From NCBI GenBank assembly GCA_902787755.1, contig CADAHL010000002.1, forward strand, positions 57,878-121,877: 64,000 bases of DNA, written 5' to 3'. Made by a program: the position numbers and the translations under genes. Every line of letters begins with the position of its first letter. The stretch's first letter is position 1. A model generated the notes under the pieces. The model had not been told where the DNA came from. It made no database searches and saw only the letters and a list, made by a program, of their open reading frames with translations. This DNA is from Oscillospiraceae bacterium (GTDB taxonomy: Bacteria; Bacillota; Clostridia; Oscillospirales; Oscillospiraceae). Positions 1-8,609 of this stretch are shown piece by piece.

Positions 1-2
1 AC

Positions 3-806
3 GAGATGCTCTTTGACTACGTCAACCAGATGGCGGGCCAGCAGGCCAGAGAGCAGTATGCCATCCAGATGCGGGCGCTGTACTCAGAGCTTACAGACGA
101 AGAGCTGGTGGAAGATTTCCGGCTTCTGTCCCTGGAGGAGAAAGACTATATCTGGATCTACGACAACGCCATGCCCCCGGTGTACTCCACCACCACGCTG
201 AAGGACAATCTGAAGAAGCTGGGCTATGTGGATCTCCAGACCCCCAGCGTCATCAACATCTACGCCTCCAGCTTCGAGGACAAGGATAATATCGGCGAGG
301 CCATCAAGCACTACAACGAGACCGTGGACGAGGACGACCAGATCAGCTATACCGACGTGGTGGCCCTGCTCATGAGCTCCATCACCAATATCATCAACGT
401 CATCTCCTATGTGCTCATCGCCTTCGTGGCCATTTCGCTGGTGGTCTCCTCCATCATGATCGGCATCATCACTTACATCAGCGTTCTGGAACGCACCAAG
501 GAGATCGGTATCCTCCGGGCCATCGGTGCCTCCAAGAAGGATGTGTCCCGGGTTTTCAACGCGGAGACCTTCATTATCGGCTTTACCGCCGGCGCCATTG
601 GCATTCTGATGACGCTGCTGCTGAATATCCCCATCAACATCATCGTCCACGATCTGACCGGGATCCAGGCGCTCAATTCCTCCCTGCCCTGGCAGGGGGC
701 CGCGGGCCTGGTGCTGATCAGCGTGATCCTGACCTTTATCGCCGGCCTGATCCCCTCGGGCCTGGCGGCCAAGAAGGATCCGGTGGAAGCGCTCAGAACA
801 GAGTAA
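3..806 (+). CDS. ABC transporter permease, MacB/FtsX type (C-terminal part)
   Basis: The reading frame is open from the window edge, so the N-terminus lies upstream and the Met at 6 is probably internal. The visible 268 codons hold the end of a large extracytoplasmic region followed by three hydrophobic segments. After the first of these comes the signature stretch ERTKEIGILRAIGASKKDV, typical of the cytoplasmic coupling loop of FtsX-like permeases. It ends with AAKKDPVEALRTE, the usual C-terminus of MacB/LolC-type permeases. Such proteins pair with a MacB/LolD-like ATPase, presumably encoded upstream, and act in mechanotransmission or export of lipoproteins or peptides. Substrate unknown. 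Confidence 0.9.
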   Translation, partial: EMLFDYVNQMAGQQAREQYAIQMRALYSELTDEELVEDFRLLSLEEKDYIWIYDNAMPPVYSTTTLKDNLKKLGYVDLQTPSVINIYASSFEDKDNIGEAIKHYNETVDEDDQISYTDVVALLMSSITNIINVISYVLIAFVAISLVVSSIMIGIITYISVLERTKEIGILRAIGASKKDVSRVFNAETFIIGFTAGAIGILMTLLLNIPINIIVHDLTGIQALNSSLPWQGAAGLVLISVILTFIAGLIPSGLAAKKDPVEALRTE

Positions 807-818
807 AGGAGCGAGAGT

Positions 819-1601
819 ATGTCAAAACGTCCCGCGGATCTCGTCACAAGTCAGGTGGCGAAGGATCTGCTGTTCTGCCCCAACCGCTATCGGCTGGATA
901 CCCGTTTTCTGCTGAAGGATGGAGAGAAACATCCCGTGGCCGTCATTTGCCCCGGCGGGGCTTATGCCTCGGTGTGCAGCTTCATTGAGGGCGTGCCCGT
1001 TGCAAGGCGGCTCAACGAGATGGGGATCTCGGCGGTGATCGTGTACTATCGCACGAAAAAGAAGGCGCAGTATCCCGCGCCTCAGGACGATCTGGCCCGG
1101 GGCGTCCGGGAGGTGCTGGCGAACGCGGAGAAGTGGAACCTGGACACGGAGCATTACAGCGTCTGGGGCTCCTCCGCCGGCGGCCATTTGGCGGCTTCCT
1201 TCGGCACCCGGCATATGGGCTATGCCAAGTACGCGCTGCCCAGGCCCGCCGCCCTGATCCTGAGCTATCCGGTGATCTCCATGCGCCCGACGCTGACCCA
1301 TCAGACCACCCACGATCTGCTGCTGGGCAAGGATGCCGCCGAAGAGAGGGAGCATTTTGCCAGTATCGACGAGCAGGTGACCGGCGAGTATCCGCCCACC
1401 TATATCTGGTGCGGCGACGGCGACCGGACGGTTCAGCCGGAGAACACCCGCCGGATGGCGGCAGCGCTGGAACAGGCCGGCGTCAAGTATCAGTGCGAGA
1501 TCTTCCCGGGCGTGGATCACGGCGTGGGGCCCGGGACCGGTACCCCGGCCCAGGGCTGGATCGACCGGGCCGTCCGCTTCTGGCGGGAACAGATGAAATA
1601 A
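819..1601 (+). CDS. Alpha/beta hydrolase, acetyl-esterase-like
   Basis: A 260-residue cytosolic alpha/beta hydrolase of the BD-FAE/esterase-lipase group. The oxyanion-hole region reads CPGGAYASV, the nucleophile elbow is WGSSAGG (GxSxG type), the acid lies in CGDGDRTVQPEN, and the histidine in GVDHGVGPG. Such enzymes remove acetyl or other small acyl groups from sugars or xylan fragments, but the substrate cannot be read from the sequence. An AAGGAG ribosome-binding site lies just upstream and the gene starts 12 nt after the permease gene, so co-transcription is likely. No signal peptide is seen. Confidence 0.85.
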   Translation: MSKRPADLVTSQVAKDLLFCPNRYRLDTRFLLKDGEKHPVAVICPGGAYASVCSFIEGVPVARRLNEMGISAVIVYYRTKKKAQYPAPQDDLARGVREVLANAEKWNLDTEHYSVWGSSAGGHLAASFGTRHMGYAKYALPRPAALILSYPVISMRPTLTHQTTHDLLLGKDAAEEREHFASIDEQVTGEYPPTYIWCGDGDRTVQPENTRRMAAALEQAGVKYQCEIFPGVDHGVGPGTGTPAQGWIDRAVRFWREQMK

Positions 1602-1615
1602 ACAGGGAACAAAGC

Positions 1616-1649
1616 CGACCCGCTTGCGTCATAGGACGTGAGCGGGTCG
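1616..1649 (+). terminator. Hairpin after the esterase gene, possible terminator
   Basis: CGACCCGCT and AGCGGGTCG can pair around a short loop right after the stop codon. There is no clear T-run after it, so termination would be weak or factor-assisted. Confidence 0.4.
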
Positions 1650-1718
1650 AGTGCTTCTCAGAATTGAGGAGGCCCGTGGAAATAGCTGCCGGAAACTTGC
1701 GTTATTTGAAGTTCTCTG

Positions 1719-1747
1719 TTGCATTTTTATACATTTTCCGGTATAGT
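1719..1747 (+). promoter_or_regulatory. Sigma-A-type promoter for the SPFH operon
   Basis: TTGCAT (-35) at 1719-1724 and TATAGT (-10) at 1742-1747 are separated by exactly 17 nt. The expected start site is near 1754, about 55 nt before the ATG at 1809. Confidence 0.7.
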
Positions 1748-1808
1748 GTCAATTAGGAAGGTATGGATTCCGGCCGCTCTGCGGCATCAATTGAAAGGAG
1801 ATTTCATC

Positions 1809-3140
1809 ATGGGTCTTATTCAAGCAGGTCTCAGCGCTGTCAGCAGTGTTCTGGCAGATCAGTGGAAGGAATATTTTTACTGTGAAGCGCTTCCCAACAA
1901 TGTCCTTGCGGTCAAGGGGCAGAAAAAGGCGACCGGCCGCTCTGCCAACAAGGGCAGCGACAATATCATCACCAGCGGCTCTGTGATCGCCGTGGCCGAC
2001 GGCCAGTGCATGCTGATCGTGGAGCAGGGCAAGATCGTGGACGTCTGCGCCGTCCCCGGCGAGTATGTCTATGACGCCTCCACCGAGCCTTCCATCTTCT
2101 CCGGCAACCTGGGCGACGGTATCAAGGCCGTGTTCCAGCAGATCGGCAAACGCTTTACCTTCGGCGGAGAGATCCCCAAGGACCAGAGAGTGTATTACTT
2201 CAACACCAAGGAGCTGACCGGCAACAAGTACGGCACGCCTTCTCCCGTTCCCTTCCGTGTGGTGGACGCCAACATCGGCCTGGATATCGACATCTCCATC
2301 CGCTGCTTTGGCGAGTACAGCTATCGGATCTCCAACCCCCTGCTGTTCTACACCAACATTTGCGGCAATGTGACCGCTGCCTATACCAGAGATCAACTGG
2401 ACGGCCAGCTGAAGACCGAACTGCTCACCGCTTTGCAGCCTGCCTTCGCCAAGATCTCCGACATGGGCATCCGTTACTCCGCGCTGCCCGGCCACACCAC
2501 CGAGATCGCCGACGCCCTCAATGACGTGCTCTCCGCCAAGTGGAGGGATCTGCGCGGCATCGAGATCGTCGCCTTCGGCGTGTCCTCCGTGAAGGCCAGC
2601 GAGGAAGACGAGGCCATGATCAAGGAGCTGCAGCGCAACGCCGCGTTCCGCAATCCCAACATGGCCGCCGCCCACCTGGTAGGCGCTCAGGCAGCTGCCA
2701 TGCAGGCTGCCGCCGCCAATGAGAACGCCGGCCCCGCCATGGCCTTCATGGGCATGAACATGGCCGGCAATGCCGGCGGCATGAACGCCCAGAGCCTGTT
2801 CCAGATGGGTCAGCAGCAGGCCCAGCAGCCCGTTCAGCAGGCTGCTCCCGCCGCCAACACCTGGACCTGCCCCAGCTGCGGCGCTTCCGCCAGCGGCAAG
2901 TTCTGCCCCGAGTGCGGCACCAAGAAGCCCGAGCCCGCGGCGGCCGTGGGCTGGACCTGCCCCAGCTGCGGCACTGTGAACAAGGGCAAGTTCTGCGCCG
3001 AGTGCGGCGCCAAGAAGCCCGCTTCCGTGCCCCAGTACCGCTGCGATAAGTGCGGCTGGGAGCCGGCCGATCCCTCCAAGCCCCCGCGCTTCTGCCCGGA
3101 GTGCGGTGATCCCTTTGACCAGGGAGATATCGTCGGCTGA
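1809..3140 (+). CDS. SPFH/band-7 protein with C-terminal zinc ribbons (YdjI-like)
   Basis: 443 residues. The N-terminal two thirds is an SPFH (flotillin/virion-core-like) domain of the YdjI family, including GDGIKAVFQQIGKRF and a YYFNTKEL segment. A Gly/Ala/Met/Gln-rich linker follows (about residues 290-350), then three short CxxC...CxxC zinc-ribbon units with WTCPSCG and FCPECG motifs. ATG 1809 is chosen because GAAAGGAG ends 8 nt upstream; a longer in-frame extension would start inside the promoter. In Bacillus subtilis YdjI works with YdjG, YdjH and PspA in membrane stress; the next genes are the counterparts. It probably assembles on the inner face of the membrane. Confidence 0.88.
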   Translation: MGLIQAGLSAVSSVLADQWKEYFYCEALPNNVLAVKGQKKATGRSANKGSDNIITSGSVIAVADGQCMLIVEQGKIVDVCAVPGEYVYDASTEPSIFSGNLGDGIKAVFQQIGKRFTFGGEIPKDQRVYYFNTKELTGNKYGTPSPVPFRVVDANIGLDIDISIRCFGEYSYRISNPLLFYTNICGNVTAAYTRDQLDGQLKTELLTALQPAFAKISDMGIRYSALPGHTTEIADALNDVLSAKWRDLRGIEIVAFGVSSVKASEEDEAMIKELQRNAAFRNPNMAAAHLVGAQAAAMQAAAANENAGPAMAFMGMNMAGNAGGMNAQSLFQMGQQQAQQPVQQAAPAANTWTCPSCGASASGKFCPECGTKKPEPAAAVGWTCPSCGTVNKGKFCAECGAKKPASVPQYRCDKCGWEPADPSKPPRFCPECGDPFDQGDIVG

Positions 3141-3186
3141 GACAGCGGCGAAAGAATCGGCTACAACAGACAGAGAGGAGCCAAAC

Positions 3187-4188
3187 ATGAAAAAGATATT
3201 GACTGTTCTTCTTGCATTGGCACTGATGTTCAGCCTCTGCGCCTGCGGGGAAGAGGATCCCAACGCGGGCCTGTACACCTGCACCCAGCTTGAGGCTTCC
3301 GGAATGACCCTGGCGGTGGAGGACGTCTTCCCCGAAGGGATCACCCTGGAGCTGAAGAGCGGCGGACGCGGCACCCTGAATGTGGAGGGGGACGCGGGAA
3401 CGGTGAAATGGGCTCTGGACGGCAACAAGTTCATCATGGAGACCGCTGACGGAACCTCGGAAGGCACGCTGGAAAACGGCGTGATCACCGTGGAGCTGAT
3501 CGGCAGCGGCGTGATCATGACTCTGGTGGGGGAGAACGCAAAGGTATCCTCCCTGATCCAGGAGCTGCCCTCCGCGCCTCCCGCGGAGGAGCCCGCGGAG
3601 ACGCCTGCTGAGACCCCCGCCGAGACCCCGGCCGAAGCTCCTGCGGAGACCAGCTCCCTGGTCCCCGACTGGTGGAACGGCGACTGGTACGGCTGGTGGT
3701 CCGCGGAGAACTCCCAGGGCCAGTTCCCTGAATCCTGGTGGGACGCGTTCGCTGAGATCGAAGTCATGACCGACGGCAGCGTGTACATGGCGCTCTGGGA
3801 CGAGGACTACGAGCGCAACGATCCCATTGCCGAAGTGGCCTTCCGCTTTGAGGAAGGGGCCACCGATCTGGGCAGACTGGTGTCTACCAGTGGATATTTC
3901 TACGGGATGGACATTGGTGAGGGAGATTGGGTCATTGATCCGGACGATGTGATCGTTGAAAAGGCTATTCTCATCGACAGTCACTACACCGACGATACCG
4001 GAGAGGACTTCGACTTCGGTGTACTGCTGCGCCCCTGGGGGACCGACTGGTCCGACATGGACGAGGAGGATCTGCCCTACTTCTACAGCAACTGGTATCT
4101 GCCTCTGATCGAGGCGGGTGAGCCTATGCCTGACAAGATCCCGGAGGACGTGATCGAGGCGGCCTACGGCGAAAGCGATTCCAACTGA
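3187..4188 (+). CDS. Putative lipoprotein of the SPFH operon
   Basis: 333 residues. A short basic N-terminus and hydrophobic core end in a lipobox-like LCAC, with Cys20 as the likely lipidated residue. A roughly 110-residue beta-rich domain follows, then a Pro/Glu/Thr repeat (EETPAETPAE type, about residues 130-155) as a spacer, and a Trp-rich acidic domain (WWNGDWYGWW). A GAGAGGAG site precedes ATG 3187; the reading frame extends upstream into the previous gene but without a ribosome-binding site. This is a widespread clostridial architecture without a defined function. Its place between SPFH and zinc-ribbon genes suggests an envelope component of that module. Confidence 0.82.
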   Translation: MKKILTVLLALALMFSLCACGEEDPNAGLYTCTQLEASGMTLAVEDVFPEGITLELKSGGRGTLNVEGDAGTVKWALDGNKFIMETADGTSEGTLENGVITVELIGSGVIMTLVGENAKVSSLIQELPSAPPAEEPAETPAETPAETPAEAPAETSSLVPDWWNGDWYGWWSAENSQGQFPESWWDAFAEIEVMTDGSVYMALWDEDYERNDPIAEVAFRFEEGATDLGRLVSTSGYFYGMDIGEGDWVIDPDDVIVEKAILIDSHYTDDTGEDFDFGVLLRPWGTDWSDMDEEDLPYFYSNWYLPLIEAGEPMPDKIPEDVIEAAYGESDSN

Positions 4189-4197
4189 TCAAGCCCG

Positions 4198-4228
4198 AAC
4201 CGGCGGCGGAGTTCCGCCGCCGGTTTTT
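4198..4228 (+). terminator. Rho-independent terminator or attenuator
   Basis: A 12-bp GC-rich stem (AACCGGCGGCGG with its complement) is followed by TTTTT. It lies only 20 nt before the next start codon, so it may attenuate rather than end the operon. Confidence 0.75.
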
Positions 4229-4248
4229 GAAAAGGAAGGAGGACGACT

Positions 4249-5355
4249 ATGGCCTCACAAATTGCCAATTATCAGTGCCCGGCCTGTACCGGCCCGCTGC
4301 GTTTTGACGGCGCCAGCGGGAAGCTGGTCTGCGATTACTGCGGCAGTACCTTCACTGTGCAGGAGATCGAAGCGCTGAATGCCGATAAGGTGGAACAGGC
4401 GGAGCAGGCCGGTGTTCAGGCCCAGGAGAAGCCGCAGGAGAACTGGGGCTGGGACGACGCGGGCAGCGACTGGGGTGCGGACGGACAGGGCATGAAGGCC
4501 TACAATTGCCCCTCCTGCGGAGCGGAGCTGATCTGCGACGCCACCACCGCCGCCACCAGCTGCCCCTACTGCGGCAACCCCACGGTGGTTCCCGTCCAGT
4601 TCCACGGCATGCTGAAGCCCGACTATATTCTGCCCTTCAAGCTGAACAAGGAAGCGGCCATTGCCGCGCTGAAAAACTATTATAAGGGCAAGAGACTGCT
4701 TCCCAAGGCCTTTGCCGACCAGAACCACATCGAAGAGATCAAGGGCGTTTACGTGCCCTTCTGGCTTTTCGACGGGCAGGCGGTGGTGGATATCACCTTC
4801 AACGCCACCCGCTCCGAATCTCACCGTCGGGGCAATCAGCGCGTTACGATCACCGATCACTTTGCCGTGCGCCGGGCCGGGACCGTGGACTTTGCCAAGA
4901 TCCCGGTGGACGGAGCCAGCAAGATGCCCGACGCCCACATGGACGCCATCGAGCCCTTTGACTATTCGGAGCTGAAGCCCTTTTCCATGGCCTATATGCC
5001 GGGCTTCCTGGCGGATAAGTACGACGTGGATTCCAAGGACTGCGCCAAACGGGCCGACGCCCGGGCGGCGGCCACGGCGGAAAATGAGATCCTTCAGACC
5101 GCTCAGGGCTATACCACCTGTGTGCCGGTGAACAAAAACATTCGCCTGCGCCGGGGCAAGGTGAAATACGCGCTGCTGCCGGTGTGGATGCTCTCCACCC
5201 GCTGGAACGGCAAGAGCTTCCTGTTCGCCATGAACGGCCAGACCGGCAAGCTCATCGGCGATCTGCCGGTGGATATGGGCCGCTACTGGGCCTGGTTTGC
5301 CGGGATCGCCGCCCCAATCGCGGCGGTGCTGGCGGCGCTGCTGTTTCTGATGTGA
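4249..5355 (+). CDS. Zinc-ribbon membrane-anchored protein (YdjG-like)
   Basis: 368 residues. Two zinc ribbons lie at the N-terminus: YQCPACTGPL...CDYCGSTF (residues 8-35) and YNCPSCGAEL...CPYCGNPT (about 84-110). A conserved YdjG-type core domain follows and includes GVYVPFWLFDGQAVVDITF. The C-terminus is a single membrane segment (AGIAAPIAAVLAALLFLM) with almost nothing after it. An AAGGAAGGAGG site precedes ATG 4249. B. subtilis YdjG is a partner of YdjH and YdjI, and the same three families lie together here. It is therefore likely part of a membrane-associated SPFH complex. Confidence 0.85.
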   Translation: MASQIANYQCPACTGPLRFDGASGKLVCDYCGSTFTVQEIEALNADKVEQAEQAGVQAQEKPQENWGWDDAGSDWGADGQGMKAYNCPSCGAELICDATTAATSCPYCGNPTVVPVQFHGMLKPDYILPFKLNKEAAIAALKNYYKGKRLLPKAFADQNHIEEIKGVYVPFWLFDGQAVVDITFNATRSESHRRGNQRVTITDHFAVRRAGTVDFAKIPVDGASKMPDAHMDAIEPFDYSELKPFSMAYMPGFLADKYDVDSKDCAKRADARAAATAENEILQTAQGYTTCVPVNKNIRLRRGKVKYALLPVWMLSTRWNGKSFLFAMNGQTGKLIGDLPVDMGRYWAWFAGIAAPIAAVLAALLFLM

Positions 5356-5368
5356 GGAGGCGAGTGAG

Positions 5369-6670
5369 ATGAAGAGACGTATTCTTGTGAGCCTTCTCCT
5401 GGCGACAGCGCTGCTGCTGTCCCTGTCTGTCACGGCCTACGCCGAACCCGGCCTGGGTTCGGTGACCGATTCCGCCGGCATCCTGAGCGAGACCCAGCGG
5501 CAGGGCCTGGGTGCGGCCGCGGACCAGGTCTCCCAGTCCGTCGGTTCCGGGATCTACGTGGTCACCGTGGACGACTACGAGGCCTATAACCCCGAGGGTA
5601 TCGATCTGTGCGCCGAGGGGATCTATGAGTACTATGAACTGGGCCTGGGGGACGACCATGAGGGGACCCTGCTGCTGGTCAGCGTCAAGCACAAACAGGG
5701 CATGGCTGTGGCCATGGGGCCGCAGACCCGCGCGGCGCTGGACGCCGCGGCCCTTCGGGAGATCAACGACGCCATCGCCCCCTATTTTGCAGAAGAGGAC
5801 TGGTACAACGGGATCAGCACCTTCTTCAGCCTCAGCGCGACCAGACTGAACAATGCCGCTCACGGTTCTCAGGAGAGCGAGACCGCTCCCGCGACCGAGA
5901 CCCCGGCGGCGGAGGGCGCCTCCCAGGGCGAACAGACCCTGGCCTATGTGACCGACACGGCGGGACTGCTGACCCAGAGCCAGCGGGATGAGCTGAACAG
6001 CCTGGCCGAGCAGGTCTCCCTGCGCTATTCCTGCGGCGTGTACGTGGTCACTGTGGACGATTACAAAAACTACAACCCCAGCAGCGTGGCTGAATGTGCC
6101 GAGGGGATCTACCAGTATTACCAACTGGGCTACGGCGCGGACCGGGACGGCGTGCTGCTGCTTCTGAGCATGGCCGACCGGGACTATGATATCGCTGCCT
6201 ACGGTGATTTCGGCAACTACTCCTTCACCGACTACGGAAAAGATGTGCTGGCCGATACCTTCCTGGATAATTTCCGGAGCAACGATTGGTACGGCGGCTT
6301 CCGGGACTTCATCTCCAACAGCGCCGATTTCCTCCAGGCGGCCCGGAACGGGGAACCGGTGGACACATACGGCGGTTCCGGCTCTGCCGGGATGCCCACG
6401 GTGCTCAAGCTGGTGATCGTGATCGCGCTGCCCTGCGTGATCGCCCTGATCGCGGTGTCGTCCATGAAAGCCAAAATGAAGACTGCCCGGGAGAAGACCA
6501 CGGCGGAGGATTATCTGATCCGAGGCTCCCTGAATCTGCGGATCCGGGAGGATCGCTTCCTGAACCGTACCCAGCATGTGGAGGTCATTCAGGAGTCCAG
6601 CCATCGCAGCGGAGGCGGCGGCACCAGCGTCGGCGCCAGCGGCTTCTCCCACCACAGCGGAAAATTCTGA
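5369..6670 (+). CDS. Secreted/membrane TPM-domain protein with duplicated TPM domain
   Basis: 433 residues. A signal peptide (about 1-26, ending AYA) is followed by a first TPM domain (residues about 27-155) and a second (about 190-330). Each begins with a VTD(S/T)AG(I/L)L segment and carries YVVTVDDY and EGIYEYY/EGIYQYY. The first copy lacks part of the downstream region present in the second. A transmembrane segment (about 348-365) and a basic cytosolic tail ending in a Gly/Ser/His-rich SGFSHHSGKF follow, typical of YdjH-like proteins. It starts 13 nt after the zinc-ribbon gene behind a GAGGAGG site. The family also includes repair and quality-control proteins, so the reaction is uncertain. 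Confidence 0.85.
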   Translation: MKRRILVSLLLATALLLSLSVTAYAEPGLGSVTDSAGILSETQRQGLGAAADQVSQSVGSGIYVVTVDDYEAYNPEGIDLCAEGIYEYYELGLGDDHEGTLLLVSVKHKQGMAVAMGPQTRAALDAAALREINDAIAPYFAEEDWYNGISTFFSLSATRLNNAAHGSQESETAPATETPAAEGASQGEQTLAYVTDTAGLLTQSQRDELNSLAEQVSLRYSCGVYVVTVDDYKNYNPSSVAECAEGIYQYYQLGYGADRDGVLLLLSMADRDYDIAAYGDFGNYSFTDYGKDVLADTFLDNFRSNDWYGGFRDFISNSADFLQAARNGEPVDTYGGSGSAGMPTVLKLVIVIALPCVIALIAVSSMKAKMKTAREKTTAEDYLIRGSLNLRIREDRFLNRTQHVEVIQESSHRSGGGGTSVGASGFSHHSGKF

Positions 6671-6684
6671 TATTCCAAGCCAAA

Positions 6685-6721
6685 GAAAACGCGGGGTCCG
6701 GTGCGTCCGGATCCCGTTTTC
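6685..6721 (+). terminator. Rho-independent terminator of the SPFH operon
   Basis: GAAAAC...GTTTTC closes a longer stem (GGGGTCCGG paired to CCGGATCCC) around a small loop. The A and T runs on either side make it usable on both strands. Confidence 0.8.
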
Positions 6722-6739
6722 TGTTATGACGGAATTCTG

Positions 6740-6768
6740 TTGACAGCCGTGGGATTATCGGCTTTAAT
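6740..6768 (+). promoter_or_regulatory. Sigma-A-type promoter for the esterase/PI-PLC/pcp operon
   Basis: TTGACA at 6740-6745, a 17-nt spacer, TTTAAT at 6763-6768. The predicted start site (about 6775) lies after an upstream in-frame ATG (6774), which argues for a downstream start codon. Confidence 0.75.
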
Positions 6769-6800
6769 ATTGAATGGAAAACATGATGGGCGGTGAGAGG

Positions 6801-8594
6801 ATGGAAAAGAAGAAGACAAAAAGCGGCCTGGGCTTTGCCATCTGGATCGGGCTGTTCGGCCTGATCTGGCTTGCGCTGCTGGAGCTGAACAAAAACACGG
6901 TGATCGGATGGGTCCAGACCATCGCGGTGTTGGTGGTTTATGGCATCCTGCGCAATCACTGGATCAAAAACGGAAAATGGTGGCTGCGGGCGCTCTGCTT
7001 TGTATTGATGCTGGCCTTCCTGGCCGGGATCTTTGTCAACACCCAGGGACCTTACAAGGCCCATCCCGCTGTGACCGGCAAAAACGGCGGCGTTACCGAT
7101 GTGGTGACCATCGACGACGGGAAGCTCACCGGTGTGTACACTGCCGACCGGCAGGTGGAGGTCTATGCCGGCATCCCCTATGCCAAGGCTCCGGTGGGGG
7201 AGCTTCGCTGGAAGGCGCCCCAGGATCCGGAACCCTGGAAGGGCGTTCTGGCGGCGGATTCCTTCGCGCCCATGTTCATGCAGCCGGTGAATTCGACCCT
7301 CTACAGCTCTCTGGCCCAGATCATCGGGTACCACGATTACGAGATCAGCCTGGACGACAACTACCGGGATCAGGTCAGTGAGGACGCGCTGTATCTGAAC
7401 ATCTGGAAACCGGCGGGAGACGTGTCGGGTCTGCCGGTTCTGGTCTATATCCACGGCGGCTCTCTGCAGACCGGACAACCCTGGTACGCCGATTATCGGG
7501 GCGAGGGCCTGGCCCGGAAGGACGTGGTAGTAGTCAACATGGGCTACCGCCTGGGTGTGTTCGGTTTCCTGGCCACCGATGAGCTGATGGACGAGGCCGG
7601 CTCTGCCGGCAACTACGGCCTGATGGATCAGATCAAGGCGCTGCAGTGGGTGCAGGAGAATATCGAGGCCTTCGGCGGCGATCCCGGGAACGTGACTCTG
7701 GCGGGCGAGTCTGCCGGGGCGGCCTGTGTCAGCGCCCTGTGCGTCTCTCCCGAGGCCAAGGGCCTGTTCCGTCGGGCCATTGCGGAGAGCTCCACGGTCA
7801 CCGCTCCGGAGCCCGCTCATTCCTATGCGCTGCTGGAGGATGCGCTGGAGCTGGGGCAGGGCGTGATGGAGCGCTTCGGCGTCAGCAGCCTGGAGGAGCT
7901 TCGTCAGATCCCGGCGGAGGAACTGGTGGCCGCCACCGATCGGATCCACCAGATCACCATTGACGGACAGATCCTGACCAAGACGCCCTACGAGGCTTCC
8001 ATGGCCGGCGAAATGAACGTGGAGGCCATTCTCCACGGCTTCAACGCCGAGGAGGGGACCCCCTTTATCCTGTTCAATATGGCCAGCATGAAGGATTACG
8101 AGGAGAAGGTCCGCCGTCTGTTCGGCGAGGGGGCCGACGAACTGCTGGCTCTGTATCCCGCAGAAACGGACGAGGAAGCGCGGATGCAGTTTATCCACCT
8201 GTATTCGGTTTACTTCTTCACCCATGGGCACTACTGTTGGGCCCGCCAGGCCGAGGCCCAGGGTATCCCCAGCTACGAGTACTGGTTTAACAAGGACAAC
8301 GGCCGCCTGGGCACCTGGCACAGCGGCGAGGAGGTCTATTTCTACGGCAACATCCCCGCGAACTCCCGGCTCTATGACCAGGCGGACCGGGATCTGAGCG
8401 AGATCATGTGCTCTTACTTTGCCAACTTTGCCCGTACCGGCGATCCCAACGGGCCGGGGCTGCCGCGCTGGGAGACCTCGGTAAACGGCGAGAACGTGAT
8501 GGAACTGGGGCTGCGGCAGGGCATGACCCGGGATCCCTATCTCGCGGCCTATCCTGTCCTGGATCAGCTCCAGGGCTATGGCAGCGACAAGTAA
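6801..8594 (+). CDS. Type-B carboxylesterase with N-terminal membrane segments
   Basis: 597 residues from ATG 6801. Two hydrophobic helices lie in the first 80 residues, then a carboxylesterase/COesterase domain. Seen are GIPYAKAPVGELRW, the oxyanion motif YIHGGS, the nucleophile elbow GESAGAA, the acid in FNAEEGTPF and the histidine in GTWHSGEE. It probably hydrolyses esters outside the cell while anchored in the membrane. In-frame ATGs at 6774, 6783 and 6786 exist, but the promoter would start transcription at about 6775, so 6801 behind GGTGAGAGG is preferred with moderate certainty. It is the first gene of a three-gene operon with PI-PLC-like and pyroglutamyl-peptidase genes. Confidence 0.85.
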   Translation: MEKKKTKSGLGFAIWIGLFGLIWLALLELNKNTVIGWVQTIAVLVVYGILRNHWIKNGKWWLRALCFVLMLAFLAGIFVNTQGPYKAHPAVTGKNGGVTDVVTIDDGKLTGVYTADRQVEVYAGIPYAKAPVGELRWKAPQDPEPWKGVLAADSFAPMFMQPVNSTLYSSLAQIIGYHDYEISLDDNYRDQVSEDALYLNIWKPAGDVSGLPVLVYIHGGSLQTGQPWYADYRGEGLARKDVVVVNMGYRLGVFGFLATDELMDEAGSAGNYGLMDQIKALQWVQENIEAFGGDPGNVTLAGESAGAACVSALCVSPEAKGLFRRAIAESSTVTAPEPAHSYALLEDALELGQGVMERFGVSSLEELRQIPAEELVAATDRIHQITIDGQILTKTPYEASMAGEMNVEAILHGFNAEEGTPFILFNMASMKDYEEKVRRLFGEGADELLALYPAETDEEARMQFIHLYSVYFFTHGHYCWARQAEAQGIPSYEYWFNKDNGRLGTWHSGEEVYFYGNIPANSRLYDQADRDLSEIMCSYFANFARTGDPNGPGLPRWETSVNGENVMELGLRQGMTRDPYLAAYPVLDQLQGYGSDK

Positions 8595-8609
8595 CAGGAG
8601 GAAGAGAAG

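Noticed and set aside
1749-3788. A 679-codon minus-strand frame
   Set aside because: Antisense to the SPFH and lipoprotein genes; no recognisable domain.
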